The position numbers and the translations under genes are program-made. From contig NC_088298.1 in the NCBI RefSeq assembly GCF_032854445.1, positions 3,902,160-3,966,159 of the forward strand: a stretch of 64,000 bases of DNA, read 5' to 3'. This document shows, in pieces, positions 35,601-45,282 of this stretch (positions within the stretch are counted from its first letter, which is position 1; each line of letters starts with the position of its first letter). This stretch comes from Liolophura sinensis (Eukaryota; Mollusca; Polyplacophora; Chitonida; Chitonidae). The notes beneath the pieces are model-generated. The model searched no databases. It had not been told where the DNA came from and saw nothing but the letters and a program-made list of their open reading frames with translations.

Positions 35601-38600
35601 AAATGTGTTTCATGTGCCTGGTTCAAAGTAGGCTGCTTGTACTCCATGAAAGCTACAAATTGTATGATATAGTATTTTAATTTGACGAGTAGATATACCA
35701 ACTTGCACTTTACATTGCGGATTTACATTGTGAGCAGCTGGTAAATGCCTGTTGTTTTTTTAGCAGGATTATGGACTTTTTTCCCCTTTCTTTTTTACCT
35801 GATCTAATATGAGAACATTGTTGAGTTCTTTAATTTAAACATCGGATAGAATGACACTGCATGTTTTTGTCCGTTTTTCAGATTGGTCGAGTTGACTGCA
35901 GCCGAATGAGAACATTGTGCAATAAGCAACACATCCTAAAATTCCCAACATTCATCATTTATAAACCTGGAGGAAGCCATGAGGTCTATTATGGTGAGTT
36001 ATTTCCCTTAGTGGAAACTCTTCCGAGATCCTGGTACAAATGACAGTTGTTTTAAATTTTAAAAACTGTGAGGTCTTGTTTTTGACCATTTGGATGTCTT
36101 CAGTGCCAAAGAAATATGTGAACAAAGGATAAAAAGATTTATAATTTCTTTTCACTTTTGAAGTCATTAAAAAACACAAATCTGGTCTTCTTAGCAACAT
36201 TTTGTGTTGCATTACTCTTTGTTGCACATAAGATAACATGGCCATAACTACTTGAGTCACTCATTCATTCAATCAGCCAATCAGTCAATATCATTTTACT
36301 CCACAGGTCGCTTAACTGCCCACGATATTGCAGCTTTTGCGAAGGACAGTGTTGTCACTCCGATAGAAGCACTTGGGCCTCGTGACTTCCCGGACAGAGT
36401 AGTCACTAGTGATGAACATTGGTTTGTCGACTTCTTTGCACCAGTAGGTTTTTCTTTTTGTCAAATTTGTCTTTCTTTCCAAATGAAATCCAGCCTGTAT
36501 GAATTTTTTGTTTTCACTTTGTCAGCATGATGGAAAGATAGTCCATGACTCCGACATGGTTTCCTTTAAATAGAAACTTGACTGCTGTCGTATTTATGTA
36601 GTGAAGTACTGAATTGCCGTGACCTTCTACAAATCCGTCTATGAATCATTTGTTAAGAAGCTTGGTGGCTCCTGTGACCCAGATTGTTAGCATGCCAGTG
36701 CTGCACTGTAACTCTGAAGCCTTTCATCAGTGCAGTTGCTGTGGGTACAAGTCCAGCTCAGGCGCACGAGAAGGTCTGCCAGCAATTTGGTGAAGGCCGT
36801 TTCCTCCCACTGTAATGCTGGCAGCCATTGTATAAGTGAAATATTCTTGATTGGGACGTAAGACACGAATCAAATAAATAAATAAATTGTCTGCGGTCCT
36901 GTCATTGTTTCAGTGGTGTCCGCCATGTATGCGTCTCCTCCCTGAATTTAGGAAAACGGCCAAGGATATGGGCTACACAGTGAACTTTGGGACAGTGGAC
37001 TGTACCGTACACAGTCATCTTTGTAGACAGGTATTGTAAGAAAACCTTCCTGTAAATTGTATTGTAATTTATTGCAATTCAGACAATATTATTTCTTCGG
37101 ATTGGATGAAACGCGTAAAAAGTGCAGCAAAAAGTGTACACATCATGGCGATAAATTGTGGAACCATTTCAAACTTCATGTGGCACAGTATTAACATGTT
37201 TTCATAATGCTCGGAAATCTTAACACAGTCTTGTGAGGCTAAGGCAACTTTCAGTTTTTGTTATGATCCGCAATTCAAGCTCTCGCCCCAACAAAGTGGG
37301 CAAACTGAAGTAATAGGGGAGCACTCTTGAGTTGTAAGACATAAATTCAACTTGGACCAGAGTCACCATTAATTTGAAATTAAAAGGTACAGTATAGGCA
37401 ATGTGTGTCAAAACTGATAAGTTTGGTTTCTGTTTTTTCATGACAGTACAACATCCACTCCTATCCGACGACGATATTTTACAACAACACTCAGCCTCAC
37501 CAATACCACGGCCACCACGATGCCTTCAGCATGGCTGAGTTTCTTCAGGTTTGTACTCACATCATTGTTCATTTCTGATCATTTATTTTACCACAGCACT
37601 GTTTAACGAAGCAAAATGATTAAGGTATTCATGGATGAAACTCAAATTCAGTTATCTCCAGATCAAAGCAAAAATATAATCCGGTATGTAGATTAAAAAG
37701 AATATATTTTATGGTCAGTACGAACTCATGATAAAAGCAATTAAGCAAATTTAAGATCTTTGGGGTCTCGCTCACTGAGATTGTTAAACGGCTGGGCCCA
37801 GTTTTACGATGCACTCTTAACGATAGGTTCACTTGACTTCCACGGCAACCAGTACTGCCGGCATTACGTTGTCATTGCAGCTGTGAGGTTGTCACATTAA
37901 GAGTGCTTCGTGCAACTTGGCCCAGGTTCTCAGCAACTTGGTGTATCAGGCCCTTGACAAATGAGGCCACATGCTCGAATCCAGCACTTGCTGCTTTGCC
38001 TGTTGCTTAAAGTCAGGAGATTTACGAGGAACCTAGCCAAGATCGGTGGTTTACTCTGAGCACTCCGGTCTGTTTCACCGAGTAACCTAGCGAAGATCAG
38101 TGGTTTACTCTCGAGCACTCTGGTCTATTTCACTGAGGAACCTAGCGAAGATCAGTGGTTTACTGTGAGCTTTGGTCTATTTCACCGAGGAACCTAGCAA
38201 AGATCAGTGGTTTACTTTGAGCGCTCTGGTATATTTCACTGAGGAACCTAGCGAAGAAGATCAGTGGTTTACTCTCGAGCACTCTGGTCTATTTCACCGA
38301 GGAACCTAGTAAAGATCAGTGGTTTACTGTGAGCTCTGGTCTATTTCACCGAGGAACCTAGCAAAGATCAGTGGTTTACTTTGAGCGCTCTGGTATATTT
38401 CACTGAGGAACCTAGCGAAGAAGATCAGTGGTTTACTCTCGAGCACTCTGGTCTATTTCACCGAGGAACCTAGCAAAGATCAGTGGTTTACTCTGAGCTC
38501 TGGTCTATTTCACCGAGGAACCTAGTGAAGATCAGTGGTTTACTCTCGAACACTCTGGTCTATTTCACCGAGGAACCTAGTGAAGATCAGTGGTACTCCG

Positions 38601-41600
38601 AGCACTCTGGTCTATTTCACTGAGGAACCTAGCGAAGAAGATCAGTGGTTTACACCCGAGCACTCTGGTCTATTTCACCAAGGAACCTAGCAAAGATCAG
38701 TGGTTTACTCTCGAGCACTCTGGTCTATTTCATCGAGGAACCTAGTGAAGATCAGTGGTTTACTCTCGAACACTCTGGTCTATTTCACCGAGGAACCTAG
38801 TGAAGATCAGTGGTACTCCGAGCACTTTGGTCTATTTCACTGAGGAACCTAGCGAAGAAGATCAGTGGTTTACAACCGAGCACTCTGGTCTATTTTACTG
38901 AGGAACCTAGTGAAGATCAGTGGTACTCTGAGCACTCTGGTCTACTGCACCGCTGAACCTTGACCACCTTCGTACAAATGATCACGTGTGTGGTCGTGGG
39001 TTTTCCCCAGGCTCTGCCCAGTTTCCTCCCACCATAATGCTGGCCGTTGACGTATAAGTGAAATATTCTTGAGTACGGCGTAAAACACCAATCAAATAAA
39101 TAAATAAACTGTACAAATGGAAAATTATTGAGTGCAGTATTAAACAATAATCAAATAAACAAAATAAATAAATAGTGTATTTCACTTAACATTAAGCATT
39201 TTTTTCAAGTGACACATTGTGATTGTTTCTGCATGATTCATCCACCTTGCAGGGTTAATTAAGAGGTTTTTTGTGTGTGTGAAGCTCAGGTGATTTCATC
39301 CGTGGGCTCTGCCCCATTTCCTTCTGCCATAATGCTGACTGTTTTCATATAAATGAAATATTCTTGAGTGAGGCGTAAAACATAAATCAAATAAATAAAT
39401 AAATCAATTTCTTATCAGAAAAACTTAAGTATGGGCATTAAAAGTATAATTTTAAGGCCTTATTGTGCTTCTGAAAGTTCAGTTTTGGAGTCCAAAGTTT
39501 TGGCAAAGTATGTATGCTTTTGTTTAAGTATTTCTGTTGGTCACTCTTCAGGACACCCTGAGCCCCCCCGTGATATCATTGAACCCGTCCTCATTTGATG
39601 AGCTGGTCCGTCACAAAGGTGAGAATGAGGTGTGGCTGGTGGATTTCTACGCTCCGTGGTGCGGGCCGTGTCAGCAGCTGGCCCCCGAGTGGAGACGATT
39701 AGCAAAGGTAGGTAACTCTTGGCTGGAAAATTCCTGTCTTGTTTTCATGGAAAGATCTCTTGATAAGTTGTTCAAGGATTGATCAACTAAGAGGCAGCAA
39801 TTTCATCAAACTCCACATTAAAGAACAAGCGAATAAATATTAAATGACTTTATTAGTTGTTTTATTATGACATTTTTAGTTAGTTAGTGCAAAGTAATAA
39901 ACTGCATTTTCTGATCAAATTTTATTTGTCTCTGAGATACAACAATCTGGCTCATGGTATCTTTATTTATTCATTCATTTATTTATTTGATTGGTGTTTT
40001 ACGCCATACTCATGGACATTTCACTTATGTGACGGAAAGCAGTATTATGGTGCGAGGAAACCAGGGGAAACCCACGACCATCCGCAGCTTGCTGCCACAC
40101 CTTCCCACATTATTTTATGAAGTTAACTCTGCTTACAGTGAAATTTTTCTTCCCCACACAAACAATATACTAGTGTAGAAATAAATTACGGAAGCCTTGT
40201 ATTCCACTGATCAGTTTAACGTAATGCACCAGTAGTGTAGCTGAAACAAAAACAAGTCGGTTTGACTTGATAAATTGACATGTTATTTTGCCAAACCGAT
40301 GTGGCCAAACAGAGTCAAAAAGAGTTGTTTGTTTATAAAAGTTACACTACTTGCATATTACAAATTATTCTATATGACTATACATTTCGTCCATGACTAA
40401 GTTGGCCATTTTTAGCTCGACTTACGAAGTAAGGAGCGGTATTGTGAAGGATATCTGATAACATACATCAGATGTTATCAGTGTCAATGTCAGTGTCCAG
40501 TTTGATTAAAGGTCTTGGCCAATCACAGGGTTGCAGTAGCCACATATAGTACACAGATAGCCATTCGATAGTAACGATTTGCATATCAAAGACCAAAGGA
40601 GTTGTCCACCTCATAGTTCAACATTTCCTCAGCCATTCACAGGGTTGCAGTTGCCACCCATAGTGCATGGATTGCCAAATGCAGTTCGTGATTTGCATAT
40701 CAAAAACCTCCGGTAAATTTGTACACGAACTGCCCACAGTACCTTTTACCACTGCAATGATGTACAACTTCAGTACATCAATGTCACTTCTCTGCACACA
40801 CAGATAAACAGTCATAGTTGTGACAGTAAAATAATTTTTGTCTTTCTTGTTGATTTAATGGCAAGATTTTGGTGCTGTCTAATTGGAGAATAATATCTGT
40901 GTATGACAGTGTCAGTCATTCTACATAAGTTTGGTCTAGAGGTCAGTATTTGAATGTATCACATGATTTGAAAAATTATGCAGTGTTACAAACGGCTCAA
41001 TGAAGCAAGCTATTCCCTGAATGCCTTGTTCCTGATTCTGAGAGTTCTGTTGATTTTAGAAAGATGTTTTGGGGTTTGCTCGGAACATGGGATGATATTC
41101 TACTGGAGAATTATAAGTTTCAGCACCAAAAATAATGTTAAAAACTCCTCATCTTTCCCACCTGTATTTTTTGCTGCAGATGCTGACAGACAATAAAAAC
41201 ATATTTGTGGCAGACGTAGACTGTCAAGCAAACAAACATCTGTGTCAACGAGAGGGCATCCGGTCCTACCCCAGTCTGCGTCTCTACCCCACAGGAACAC
41301 AAGTACAGCCTTAGTGAGTATACCAGCAAATAAATCCTGTTACCCGTACTTAGAAGCAGGTCAAAAATCATAGAACTGAAAGATCTTTCTGTAACCTTTA
41401 TACCTTTTCATGGATTTATACCATCCTCTGATGGCTCTTGATTTCAAGGTCATAGGGGGTCATTCAAACTATATTTTGTGAAAGTTAGGCTTGAAAACAT
41501 GATCTCTCTGAAAATATGAAACTTGTACCACATATGCATCTAGCGATGTAGAAAAATGTGTTATTGGCATGTTTTTCAATGTCACTGGACTTGTGCCTCC

Positions 41601-44600
41601 ATTGACATGTTGTAAACACATCATCTCAGGAACTTACGTGTTAGGGGTACAAGTACATTGCATTTTTTTCTAGTTCTGTAATTCAGCATTTTTGCATGTT
41701 TGCAAAGTGTTTATTCAAGCATATTTTCCCCTCAACAAAGTTGTTTTCACAGCTGCCACCATTGACATCACCACAGAAGGCTACTTAATTTCCAGACTGA
41801 CCATTAGTGCCTTAGGAAAACTGCTGTTATTTAAAACTGTTGACTTCATATTAAGAAATGACTATCAAGTGTTTAATGTATCCTTTGGTCTCAGTGTTTG
41901 CACTGTATCACAGGGTGTTTGACAGGATTCGGTTATTTCTACGTTATACCATGTTATTGCTTTCATATGTAACATCTATGGGTTCCTCTTCCAGTCCTTA
42001 CAACGGCTGGCATAGAGATGCCCACTCCCTCAAAGCCTGGGCCTATGAGTTCCTCCCTTCTAAAGTGACCGCGCTACGATGGAAGACGTTCAAAGAGGAC
42101 GTCCTACAAGGGAAGAAACCCTGGATTATTGACTTCTACGCCCCTTGGTGCGGCCATTGCCAGGTGTTCAAGCCAGAGTTTGAACAGGTGGCAGAGGTGA
42201 GTTTTAGGGAGTGAAAATGTGTGCGTATCTTTTAGAGTGTAAGATGTACAGATAGAGCGTACTGAGGGAGGGGACATATCAGGAATTGTCAGCTTGAGGG
42301 AAGTGATTTTCAGCGAGTGTGAAGCATGTCTTGAGTATTACTTGTTGAGAGCTAACAATACCTGCAAACAGAGTATGTTTTATTACAATTATACTTGTAG
42401 GTTCCCCTGGGCTCTGCCCAGTTTCATCCTCCCCATAATGCTGGCTGCTGTCGTATAGGTGAAATATTCTTGAGTATGGCGTAAAACACCAATCAAGTAA
42501 ATCATTGTCCAGTTTTATACTTTACCAACAAGCAGATGTTAGAGGACAATAGAAGGGAGGTAACTGCAGTAGAACAAATGCATGCTCTTGTTGCTTATTG
42601 CCACGTGAACATGGTACATTACCTTGTGAGCATGGCCTACATGCCTACATTTTCTGTCTGTATATTTCTCCAAATATAGTGGTTGTTAAATTTAAAAAGT
42701 TAAATGATTAAATGATAAAATTAAGTGTTTTTTTTTTGTTGTTGTTGTTTGTTTTCGACCAGGATTTAGAGGGTGAAGTGAAAGCCGGTAAAGTGGACTG
42801 TGATGCACATCCGAGAATTTGTCAGTTGGCGTCTGTTCATGCGTACCCATCTGTGAGATTCTACGCTGGCACTCGAACAACGGGAGGTCAAGAACAGGTA
42901 TTGATGTAGTACAAATGCTCATGTTGATTAATCGGTTCTTGCAGACCCATTTCCGGTTTGTGACATGCAGATATTCACACGTTGATCTATTCATTGACGC
43001 TCATGGGATGGTTTACGTGTTCTAAAGTTTGTTGAAGATCACTTGTCTTTCAATCCTGGGAAAGTTTGTCAGTGACTTGCCAGAGGTCAGTGCATTACCC
43101 CCCGGCTACTCCTGTTTACTCCACCCATAATGTTGACGACCATCGTATGAGTGGAAAGCCCTTCAATTTGTTGCTCAGCAGCAGCTATGTGAATAATTAA
43201 ATAAACACTATTAAATTTGTTTTGTTGTAATGGAGAAGTTGCTCTGTCTGAATCAGTTCAGGTCCAAGCTGTGCAGTCTGTGGTTTGATTTTGTGATACT
43301 TCTTTCCATGTTGTTTTGTGGGTAATCTGACATACACCCTTACTTGTTTGAATACCAAAGTTTAAAAATACCATCTCTTAATTGTGACTTTAGCATTTTT
43401 CAGGAGTTTCAGTTTCAGAGAAAACACAAAAAAATTGTCACTACACAGTCCTTTGATGTACGTGAAGGGTATTGAGATATTTTCATAGCAGGGTGTTTGT
43501 CTGAAGTCATATGCATTGTCCAAACATCTGCCCTGCTACTCTGTATTTGTTTGTCATGTCACAATGTCATGATAGGTGTTTGTCATGTCACAGTGTCACG
43601 ATAATTGTTTGTCGTGTCACAATGTCACGATAATTGTTTGTCATGTCACAGTGTCACGATAATTGTTTGTCATGTCACAGTGTCACGATAATTGTTTGTC
43701 ATGTCACAGTGTCACGATAATTGTTTGTCATGTCACAGTGTCACTAATTGTTTGTCATGTCACACTGTCACGATAATTGTTTGTCATGTCACAATGTCAC
43801 GATAATTGTTTGTCATGTCACAATGTCACTAATTGTTTGTCATGTCACACTATCACGATAATTGTTTGTCATGTCACAATGTCACGATAATTGTTTGTCA
43901 TGTCACAATGACACGATAATTGTTTGTCATGTCACAGTGTCACGATAATTGTTTGTCATGTCACAATGTCACGATAATTGTTTGTCATGTCACGGTGTCA
44001 CAATAATTGTTTGTCATGTCACAATGTCACGACAATTGTTTGTCATGTCACAGTGTCACGACGATTGTTTGTCATGTCACAGTGTCATGATAATTGTTTG
44101 TCATGTCACAGTGTCAAGATAATTGTTTGTCATGTCGCAATGTCACGATAATTGTTTGTCATGTCACAATGTCACGATAACATATCATAATATCACCAGC
44201 AATGGTTCCGGTGGCCACTTGTTTGGTGGAGTACATTTTGTGGTTAACAGTTGGGCTGTCTACTGACCATAACCTTCATTTTGTTATGTTTCAGAATCCT
44301 TACGGTTGGGATGTACGAAGTCAAGACGCCTATGAAATTGTACAGTTTGTGAGGAGTAATATGCAGCATAAGGTATGAGCAATGGTGTGAGACATTAGTT
44401 GGTAGTAGGTTTGCTATTTATGGTTTTGTGGATGTAGTGCAAATACATTACCCAGGCCCCAGTTGTCAGAGGGCATAGTAGTTAATACATTAACGCATAA
44501 TTTATGTTTAAAATTTTAGCCAAACTCAGCAGCCAATGCAGTTGTTCAAAGTCAAAGTATAACAGCAGCATATTTATTTATTTTAATATACTCTTACACA

Positions 44601-45032
44601 ATTGTTCTTGGGCTCAACACAAAATTGAAGACTTGAAAGCTGGTATTAAGTCTTAAAACAGTTTAGAAAAACCCAGCCCAGGATCAGTTGGCTAAATCCC
44701 TGATTGGCAGGAGTGAATGAGTGAACAAACAATCTATCTCTCACTAGTTTGGCAGAAATTGACCAGGTCAGAGCTGTTGAAAAGGCTGATGACAAACCTT
44801 CATGGTGTGTGACTTACTTTAACGAACATTAACGAGAACATGTCTAATATTTTGTCCATCATTTCCGTCAAAATATCAATTTGGGTTTGTCCATCCGGCT
44901 GTAGGTCAGGTAACTGTTTCAAATATTGTTGGAAATTCTCATTGGAAAAATAAAAAAAAAAATTATGAAATTGAATATAAACATTGATTTTGTGCTTTCT
45001 TTCAGAAAACCATTGAACATGATGAGTTTTAA
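23020..45032 (+). CDS. DNAJC10: DnaJ homolog subfamily C member 10 (ERdj5), complete coding region, 20 coding exons
   Basis: ER-lumen J-domain disulfide reductase that recruits BiP and reduces misfolded clients for ERAD (family knowledge). Exons: 23020-23187, 23463-23630, 24558-24608, 26247-26332, 27657-27782, 29390-29552, 29734-29777, 30604-30726, 31648-31737, 34925-35038, 35882-35993, 36307-36443, 36914-37030, 37447-37548, 39552-39707, 41180-41313, 41995-42196, 42763-42897, 44295-44372, 45006-45032. Borders are AG/GT and phases agree throughout. The product is about 777 residues (human 793). Order: signal peptide, J domain, thioredoxin 1 (CSHC), two inactive thioredoxin-like folds, thioredoxin 2 (CPPC), 3 (CGPC), 4 (CGHC), then HDEF. 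Oddities: one apparent missing base in exon 2, a huge repeat at the exon 4 acceptor, and a Phe-ended retrieval signal. Residue numbers used below assume the missing base is restored. Confidence 0.95.
23955..24165. mobile_element. family B element, DNAJC10 intron 2
   Basis: aaatgacctaaagtttcgcc at the left, gcataattttaggccatttt at the right, with aggtttgtttggaaggtagg inside. Other degraded copies: 1388-1545, 2745-2960, 6408-6640, 22590-22690, 41020-41140, 59955-60115, 60680-60862. Confidence 0.75.
24558..24608 (+). CDS. DNAJC10: DNAJC10 exon 3: linker to thioredoxin 1
   Basis: A 51-nt exon between ctgacag and GTGAGT. It reads [17 protein letters not shown], matching human [17 protein letters not shown]. 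It ends in phase 1, so exon 4 must begin with two bases that complete an Asp codon; every unit of the 60-bp array offers that AT. Confidence 0.94.
24928..26292 (+). repeat. 60-bp tandem array spanning intron 3 / exon 4 of DNAJC10 (about 22 units)
   Basis: Units of 60 bp run with almost no spacing variation into the real exon 4. Each holds TTTATTTAG, then an exon-4-like head, then tttatcaac and a T-rich tract leading to the next TTTATTTAG. 60 bp is 20 codons, and the frame through the units ([20 protein letters not shown]) is the frame of exon 4. A few units carry stops (about 25314 and 25977) or small indels (about 25416, 25443, 25510, 25890). The last five acceptors (exon starts 26007, 26067, 26127, 26187, 26247) lead to an uninterrupted frame. 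The first unit (24928-24985) is decayed but has the best pyrimidine tract. Confidence 0.95.
26247..27782 (+). CDS. DNAJC10: DNAJC10 exons 4-5: thioredoxin domain 1 (CSHC)
   Basis: Exon 4 (26247-26332) reads [20 protein letters not shown] and SHCHQLAPA; the active site is Cys149-Ser-His-Cys152, the same CSHC as human. Exon 5 (27657-27782) reads [20 protein letters not shown] and [20 protein letters not shown], with the cis-Pro (SYPS). The exon 4 acceptor used here (TTTATTTAG at 26238-26246) is the last of about 22 near-identical ones, so longer in-frame forms are possible. A 5'-truncated SINE and the 36-bp array lie in the flanking introns. Confidence 0.92.
26533..26757. mobile_element. family B inverted-repeat element, intact-looking, DNAJC10 intron 4
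   Basis: Begins gaatttaccctaaatgacca and ends aacttttaggccattttagg, inverted repeats of about 20 bp. Contains tcagcaccaaaaataatatc, the family's recognisable middle. About 225 bp, non-coding. Confidence 0.8.
26817..27001 (+). mobile_element. 5'-truncated SINE, DNAJC10 intron 4
   Basis: Begins at ccagctcatgcaggcttcct (just after the B box) and runs to the (AAAT)n tail. It abuts the end of an inverted-repeat element at 26533-26757. Confidence 0.9.
27824..27966 (+). mobile_element. 5'-truncated SINE at the left edge of the 36-bp array
   Basis: Starts near gtctgcatgcaacctgtgga, ends aatcagataaataaataa. Lies 40 bp after the exon 5 donor. Confidence 0.88.
27972..29204. repeat. 36-bp minisatellite, about 34 units, DNAJC10 intron 5
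   Basis: Unit ccctcacttttcacacatcc plus taggggaccataaata. Because 36 is a multiple of three it stays open on both strands for hundreds of codons (minus 28949-27975), but the peptide simply repeats [12 protein letters not shown] and lies inside an intron. A truncated SINE abuts its left end. Confidence 0.93.
29390..35993 (+). CDS. DNAJC10: DNAJC10 exons 6-11: two redox-inactive thioredoxin-like domains
   Basis: Exons 29390-29552, 29734-29777, 30604-30726, 31648-31737, 34925-35038 and 35882-35993, about residues 201-415. They lack CXXC pairs, as in the inserted b-type domains of human ERdj5. Landmarks: [28 protein letters not shown] then [68 protein letters not shown], and [20 protein letters not shown] with KFPTF as the cis-Pro loop. 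Exon 8 is preceded by three decayed copies of its own head; exon 10 is followed by a decayed copy of its tail. Confidence 0.92.
30369..30603 (+). repeat. three decayed copies of the exon 8 acceptor and head
   Basis: Copies start at 30369, 30451 and 30522, followed by the real exon 8 at 30604 (spacings 82, 71, 82). Each has a pyrimidine tract and AG, then a head like exon 8 ([24 protein letters not shown] against DGLVHVGS), then a stop within about 13 codons, then a shared spacer (gataagtttcatttgtct). Confidence 0.85.
30830..31125. repeat. GT-rich minisatellite, about 8 units, DNAJC10 intron 8
   Basis: Units of about 32-38 bp built on 'tgctccaccaatatggtgtg' followed by variable (TG)n. Unit length varies with the TG run. 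Lies about 100 bp after the exon 8 donor. Confidence 0.85.
31757..31945. mobile_element. family A element, degraded, DNAJC10 intron 9
   Basis: Internal match to the 4243 copy: ctggtctgctcgttttaacc, then gaacaacatattggtgtctg and ttctttcagcact. Ends poorly kept. Begins about 20 bp after the exon 9 donor. Confidence 0.75.
31985..34045. mobile_element. family B element with an internal segment amplified into the 56-bp array
   Basis: Left flank of the array (aaatgaccagaaattttgtc) and right flank (ttagaaaggtgatatctgat; gacatttatttgcctctaaa; gaagtttgaggtcatttcgg) are the two halves of the family B element seen whole at 45283 and 26533. The array unit equals the element's own stretch from aattttgtccat to gattttag. 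Confidence 0.8.
32030..33917. repeat. 56-bp minisatellite, about 33 units, DNAJC10 intron 9
   Basis: Unit cttgccctttattcctgatt, ctgaatgttctattaaattt, agaatttcctccataa. Unit variants (cccttt/cccatt/tccatt; cct/gct; cctcc/cgtcc) are mixed along the array. Both flanks are pieces of one inverted-repeat element, and the unit itself equals an internal part of that element (see 31985-34045). Confidence 0.93.
34538..34750. mobile_element. family D-like element with TA duplication, DNAJC10 intron 9
   Basis: ccctgattcttcaacctttt at the left and gaaaaggttgaagatataca at the right; TA at 34536-34537 and 34751-34752. The middle differs from the 13582 copy, so this is a second subfamily (shared with 61883). 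Confidence 0.82.
35181..35235 (+). repeat. decayed copy of exon 10 tail and donor
   Basis: Starts ggaggtaactcagacttagg and continues atggtggatgaaat, then cagtcggtaggcaa. This matches exon 10 from ggaggtaactctgacctgg through its GTGAGTGTTGGCAA donor, with an internal deletion. It lies about 140 bp beyond the real donor. Confidence 0.7.
36307..37548 (+). CDS. DNAJC10: DNAJC10 exons 12-14: thioredoxin domain 2 (CPPC)
   Basis: Exons 36307-36443, 36914-37030 and 37447-37548. Reads [26 protein letters not shown], then [16 protein letters not shown]: active site Cys463-Pro-Pro-Cys466, split from its strand by an intron. Then [15 protein letters not shown] and [16 protein letters not shown] (human NIQAYPTTVVFNQSN). 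The intron between exons 12 and 13 carries a full SINE. CPPC is unchanged from human, consistent with a reducing role. Confidence 0.94.
36660..36888 (+). mobile_element. SINE, near full length, DNAJC10 intron 12
   Basis: Head is degraded (ggtggctcctgtgacccaga), B box readable (gggtacaagtccagctc), 3' part and AAATAAATAAAT tail intact. Ends about 25 bp before the exon 13 acceptor. Confidence 0.87.
37792..37925. mobile_element. family E short inverted-repeat element, DNAJC10 intron 14
   Basis: Left ctgggcccagttttacgatg plus cactcttaa; right ttaagagtgcttcgtgcaac plus ttggcccag. 134 bp. Middle ccacggcaaccagtactg is like the 6653 copy. Confidence 0.82.
38020..38950. repeat. about 50-56-bp minisatellite, about 16 units, DNAJC10 intron 14
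   Basis: Unit gaggaacctagcgaagatca, gtggtttactctgagcactc, tggtctatttcacc. Some units gain or lose 3-6 bases. The unit resembles the core of the local SINE (gccaaaggttagtggtttac, tcccaggcactttggttt). Confidence 0.9.
38987..39175 (+). mobile_element. SINE 3' part after the intron 14 array
   Basis: gtgtggtcgtgggttttccc to aaataaataaataaa, followed by a second short SINE tail (gagtgcagtattaaacaata). It directly continues the SINE-like 38.0-38.9 kb array. Confidence 0.85.
39197..39490. mobile_element. inverted-repeat element (family C) with a SINE fragment inside
   Basis: Left part gattcatccaccttgcaggg; right part aatttcttatcagaaaaact, taaggccttattgtgcttct. A SINE 3' fragment (39295-39405) lies between. 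Related copies: 46709, 49204, 51555. Confidence 0.7.
39552..41313 (+). CDS. DNAJC10: DNAJC10 exons 15-16: thioredoxin domain 3 (CGPC)
   Basis: Exons 39552-39707 and 41180-41313. Reads [40 protein letters not shown]: active site Cys571-Gly-Pro-Cys574. As I recall, human has CHPC at this position, so this domain carries the motif that human has in domain 4. Exon 16 gives [20 protein letters not shown] and [15 protein letters not shown]. Phase 2 into the next exon. Confidence 0.93.
39958..40112 (-). mobile_element. SINE fragment, DNAJC10 intron 15
   Basis: Reverse-oriented 3' half: tttatttgattggtgtttta through cacgaccatccgcagcttgc. Confidence 0.88.
41995..44372 (+). CDS. DNAJC10: DNAJC10 exons 17-19: thioredoxin domain 4 (CGHC)
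   Basis: Exons 41995-42196, 42763-42897 and 44295-44372. Reads [20 protein letters not shown], then [20 protein letters not shown]: active site Cys683-Gly-His-Cys686, the classical PDI motif, where human ERdj5 has CGPC. Followed by [33 protein letters not shown], and a last helix [16 protein letters not shown]. The intron before exon 19 holds the 29-bp array. Confidence 0.93.
42398..42505 (+). mobile_element. SINE 3' fragment, DNAJC10 intron 17
   Basis: From ggttcccctgggctctgccc to cgtaaaacaccaatcaagta. Confidence 0.85.
43558..44185. repeat. 29-bp minisatellite, about 21 units, DNAJC10 intron 18
   Basis: Unit ataattgtttgtcatgtcac plus agtgtcacg. A few units lack 4 bases (cactaattg). Ends about 110 bp before exon 19. 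Confidence 0.93.
45006..45032 (+). CDS. DNAJC10: DNAJC10 last coding exon: HDEF C terminus
   Basis: After ctttctttcag the exon reads KTIEHDEF and stops at TAA. The position and shape fit a KDEL-type ER retrieval signal (human ERdj5 ends KDEL), but the last residue is Phe (TTT) rather than Leu. The 8-residue exon is very short; its match to the expected end of the protein and the phase-0 join support it. Confidence 0.85.
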   Translation, partial: KTIEHDEF

Positions 45033-45282
45033 GAGGAAGTCAGGAGTTTTGAGTTGGAGTTTATTTATTTATATCATGAAATATGTCGTCATTTTCTGAA
45101 CAAATGCACACGCATGTATTATAGGTGCATGTATTTATTTACAATGTACAGTTGCTGTTTTATGGCAAAGGGTTGAGATTTTCACCATTCAAGAAATGAT
45201 CTGCTTGGACTGTCTATTAATTAATTACTTGTTCATTAGTTTCATTTTTTTTTGAGTTGCTTTGAAGCTAGTTTACTTCACC

